From Pochonia chlamydosporia 170 (lineage: Eukaryota > Ascomycota > Sordariomycetes > Hypocreales > Clavicipitaceae): a DNA stretch of 64,000 nt. Shown piece by piece: positions 63,465 to 64,000 of this stretch (position 1 is its first letter; each line of letters opens with the position of its first letter). A model generated the notes under the pieces. That model made no database searches. It saw only the letters and a list, made by a program, of their open reading frames with translations, and was not told the DNA's origin. The translations under genes and the position numbers were made by a program. The stretch spans positions 45,766-109,765 of the forward strand of contig NW_019154060.1 in NCBI RefSeq assembly GCF_001653235.2, in the 5' to 3' direction.

Positions 63465-64000
63465 ATGACCGCTATGATGGAGCAGCAAACACAGTCCGGT
63501 GATAGTCCTACGTCCCAGCACCAGTGGATCGACCATCGTATTCATGAAGCGATCAATGCAAGCTTGGGGCCCTTGCAAGCCCAGTTGGCGGCGTTAACGC
63601 AGCATCTCGCCAACAGCACGACGGCGCCGCAACCTCAGGAAGGACTTCAACCACCGCTTCCAACGCGAACGCCAAGCGAGAGCTTGTTCGGCATCGATGC
63701 TGCGCAGCTTCCGCAACAGTCAAATGGGAGCCCTAACAAGAGGAAACCATTGCCAAACCCGCCAAAGTACAATGGCTCCCGGAAAGGTTATGCGGCCTGG
63801 GCAAGGCAGATGAGAGACAAGCTAGAACTCGATGCACACTATTATAACGGGAACCGAGACTTGTGGTATCTTATTAATTCGTGCCTAGAAGAAAAACCAC
63901 AACAGGTCGTGGCCACGTTTTACGCGGCAGGTGGGCCAGGCGGCAATTTTGACCCCCACGAGTTAATGCGATACCTTGACCGCACGTATAAGGACAGTAA
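63465..64000 (+). CDS. Ty3/gypsy-type Gag, N-terminal part (continues beyond window)
   Basis: ATG 63465 follows an A/T-rich leader and opens MTAMMEQQTQSGDSP. A glutamine/proline-rich, partly coiled segment (INASLGPLQAQLAALTQHLA) is followed by LPNPPKYNGSRKGYAAWARQ, MRDKLELDA, LWYLINSCLEEKP and ELMRYLDRTY. This is the layout of the retrotransposon Gag capsid domain in fungal Ty3/gypsy-like elements. The frame is open to the last base, so zinc knuckle and pol lie outside. The alternative start at the second methionine pair differs by three or four residues only. Confidence 0.7.
   Translation, partial: MTAMMEQQTQSGDSPTSQHQWIDHRIHEAINASLGPLQAQLAALTQHLANSTTAPQPQEGLQPPLPTRTPSESLFGIDAAQLPQQSNGSPNKRKPLPNPPKYNGSRKGYAAWARQMRDKLELDAHYYNGNRDLWYLINSCLEEKPQQVVATFYAAGGPGGNFDPHELMRYLDRTYKDS

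Noticed and set aside
1..64000. CRISPR arrays, rRNA or tRNA genes, bacterial operons
   Set aside because: No regularly spaced direct repeats, no cloverleaf-like sequence noticed, and gene structure is eukaryotic with introns.
1..64000. mimp (miniature impala) elements, which often flank Fusarium effector genes
   Set aside because: I looked for CAGTGGG-type inverted ends near the secreted-protein gene and found none.

Overview
This window looks like a transposon-rich accessory region of a filamentous ascomycete, most like Fusarium or a close relative. The evidence is the set of fungal mobile-element families, the short GT..AG introns (about 50-100 nt) with CTAAC/CTAAT-type branch sites, the fungal transcription-factor and membrane-protein remnants, and premature stops that fit C-to-T or G-to-A changes (RIP-like decay). 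I see no bacterial features, rRNA, tRNA or CRISPR. The species assignment is inference.

Layout. 1-9.0 kb: C-terminal part of a fungal transcription factor, a 5'-truncated LINE split by a 241-bp LTR-like insertion, a solo LTR, a Helitron helicase fragment split by a hAT MITE, a short ankyrin gene, and a decayed hAT running into a 100-N assembly gap (9006-9105). 9.1-13.8 kb: a nearly intact Ty1/copia gag-pol with its 3' LTR. 14.1-20.6 kb: a decayed Helitron (family D, minus strand). 21.4-22.1 kb: an intact MYND zinc-finger gene. 22.4-30.85 kb: Helitron A (plus strand), interrupted by an apparently intact hAT (hAT-2) with perfect TIRs and an 8-bp target duplication. 31.3-39.8 kb: a cluster of solo LTRs of one family among host remnants, including an intact two-exon gene for a small secreted protein (35970-36504) and a broken multi-pass membrane-protein gene. 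39.9-42.9 kb: hAT-3 inside a broken coiled-coil gene. 45.7-47.3 kb: two bZIP-like genes facing each other. 47.9-52.1 kb: a pogo/Fot-like element with three RIP-like stops, split by hAT-4 (perfect TIRs and 8-bp duplication) and joined to a MULE fragment. 52.5-56.0 kb: a LINE ORF1 fragment, then hAT-5 with an intact two-exon transposase. 56.0-62.9 kb: Helitron fragment C and Helitron B (minus strand, same family as A). 63.2-64.0 kb: start of a Ty3/gypsy-type gag that runs off the window.

How the pieces relate. Helitrons A, B and C are copies of one family. Comparing A with B recovers a three-exon gene that fuses a CxxC/CxxC zinc finger to the Rep (HUH/Y2) and helicase domains, and a shared 3' hairpin block. 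Each copy is damaged at different sites, so none in the window is clearly active. hAT-2 and hAT-5 are the best candidates for active autonomous elements. The nesting gives an order of insertion: pogo before hAT-4, Helitron A before hAT-2, LINE before its LTR insertion, family-D Helitron fragment before the MITE. The host genes likely to be functional are few: the MYND protein, the secreted protein and one bZIP protein.

Limits: every family call comes from reading motifs by eye. Boundaries of decayed elements may be off by tens of bases.
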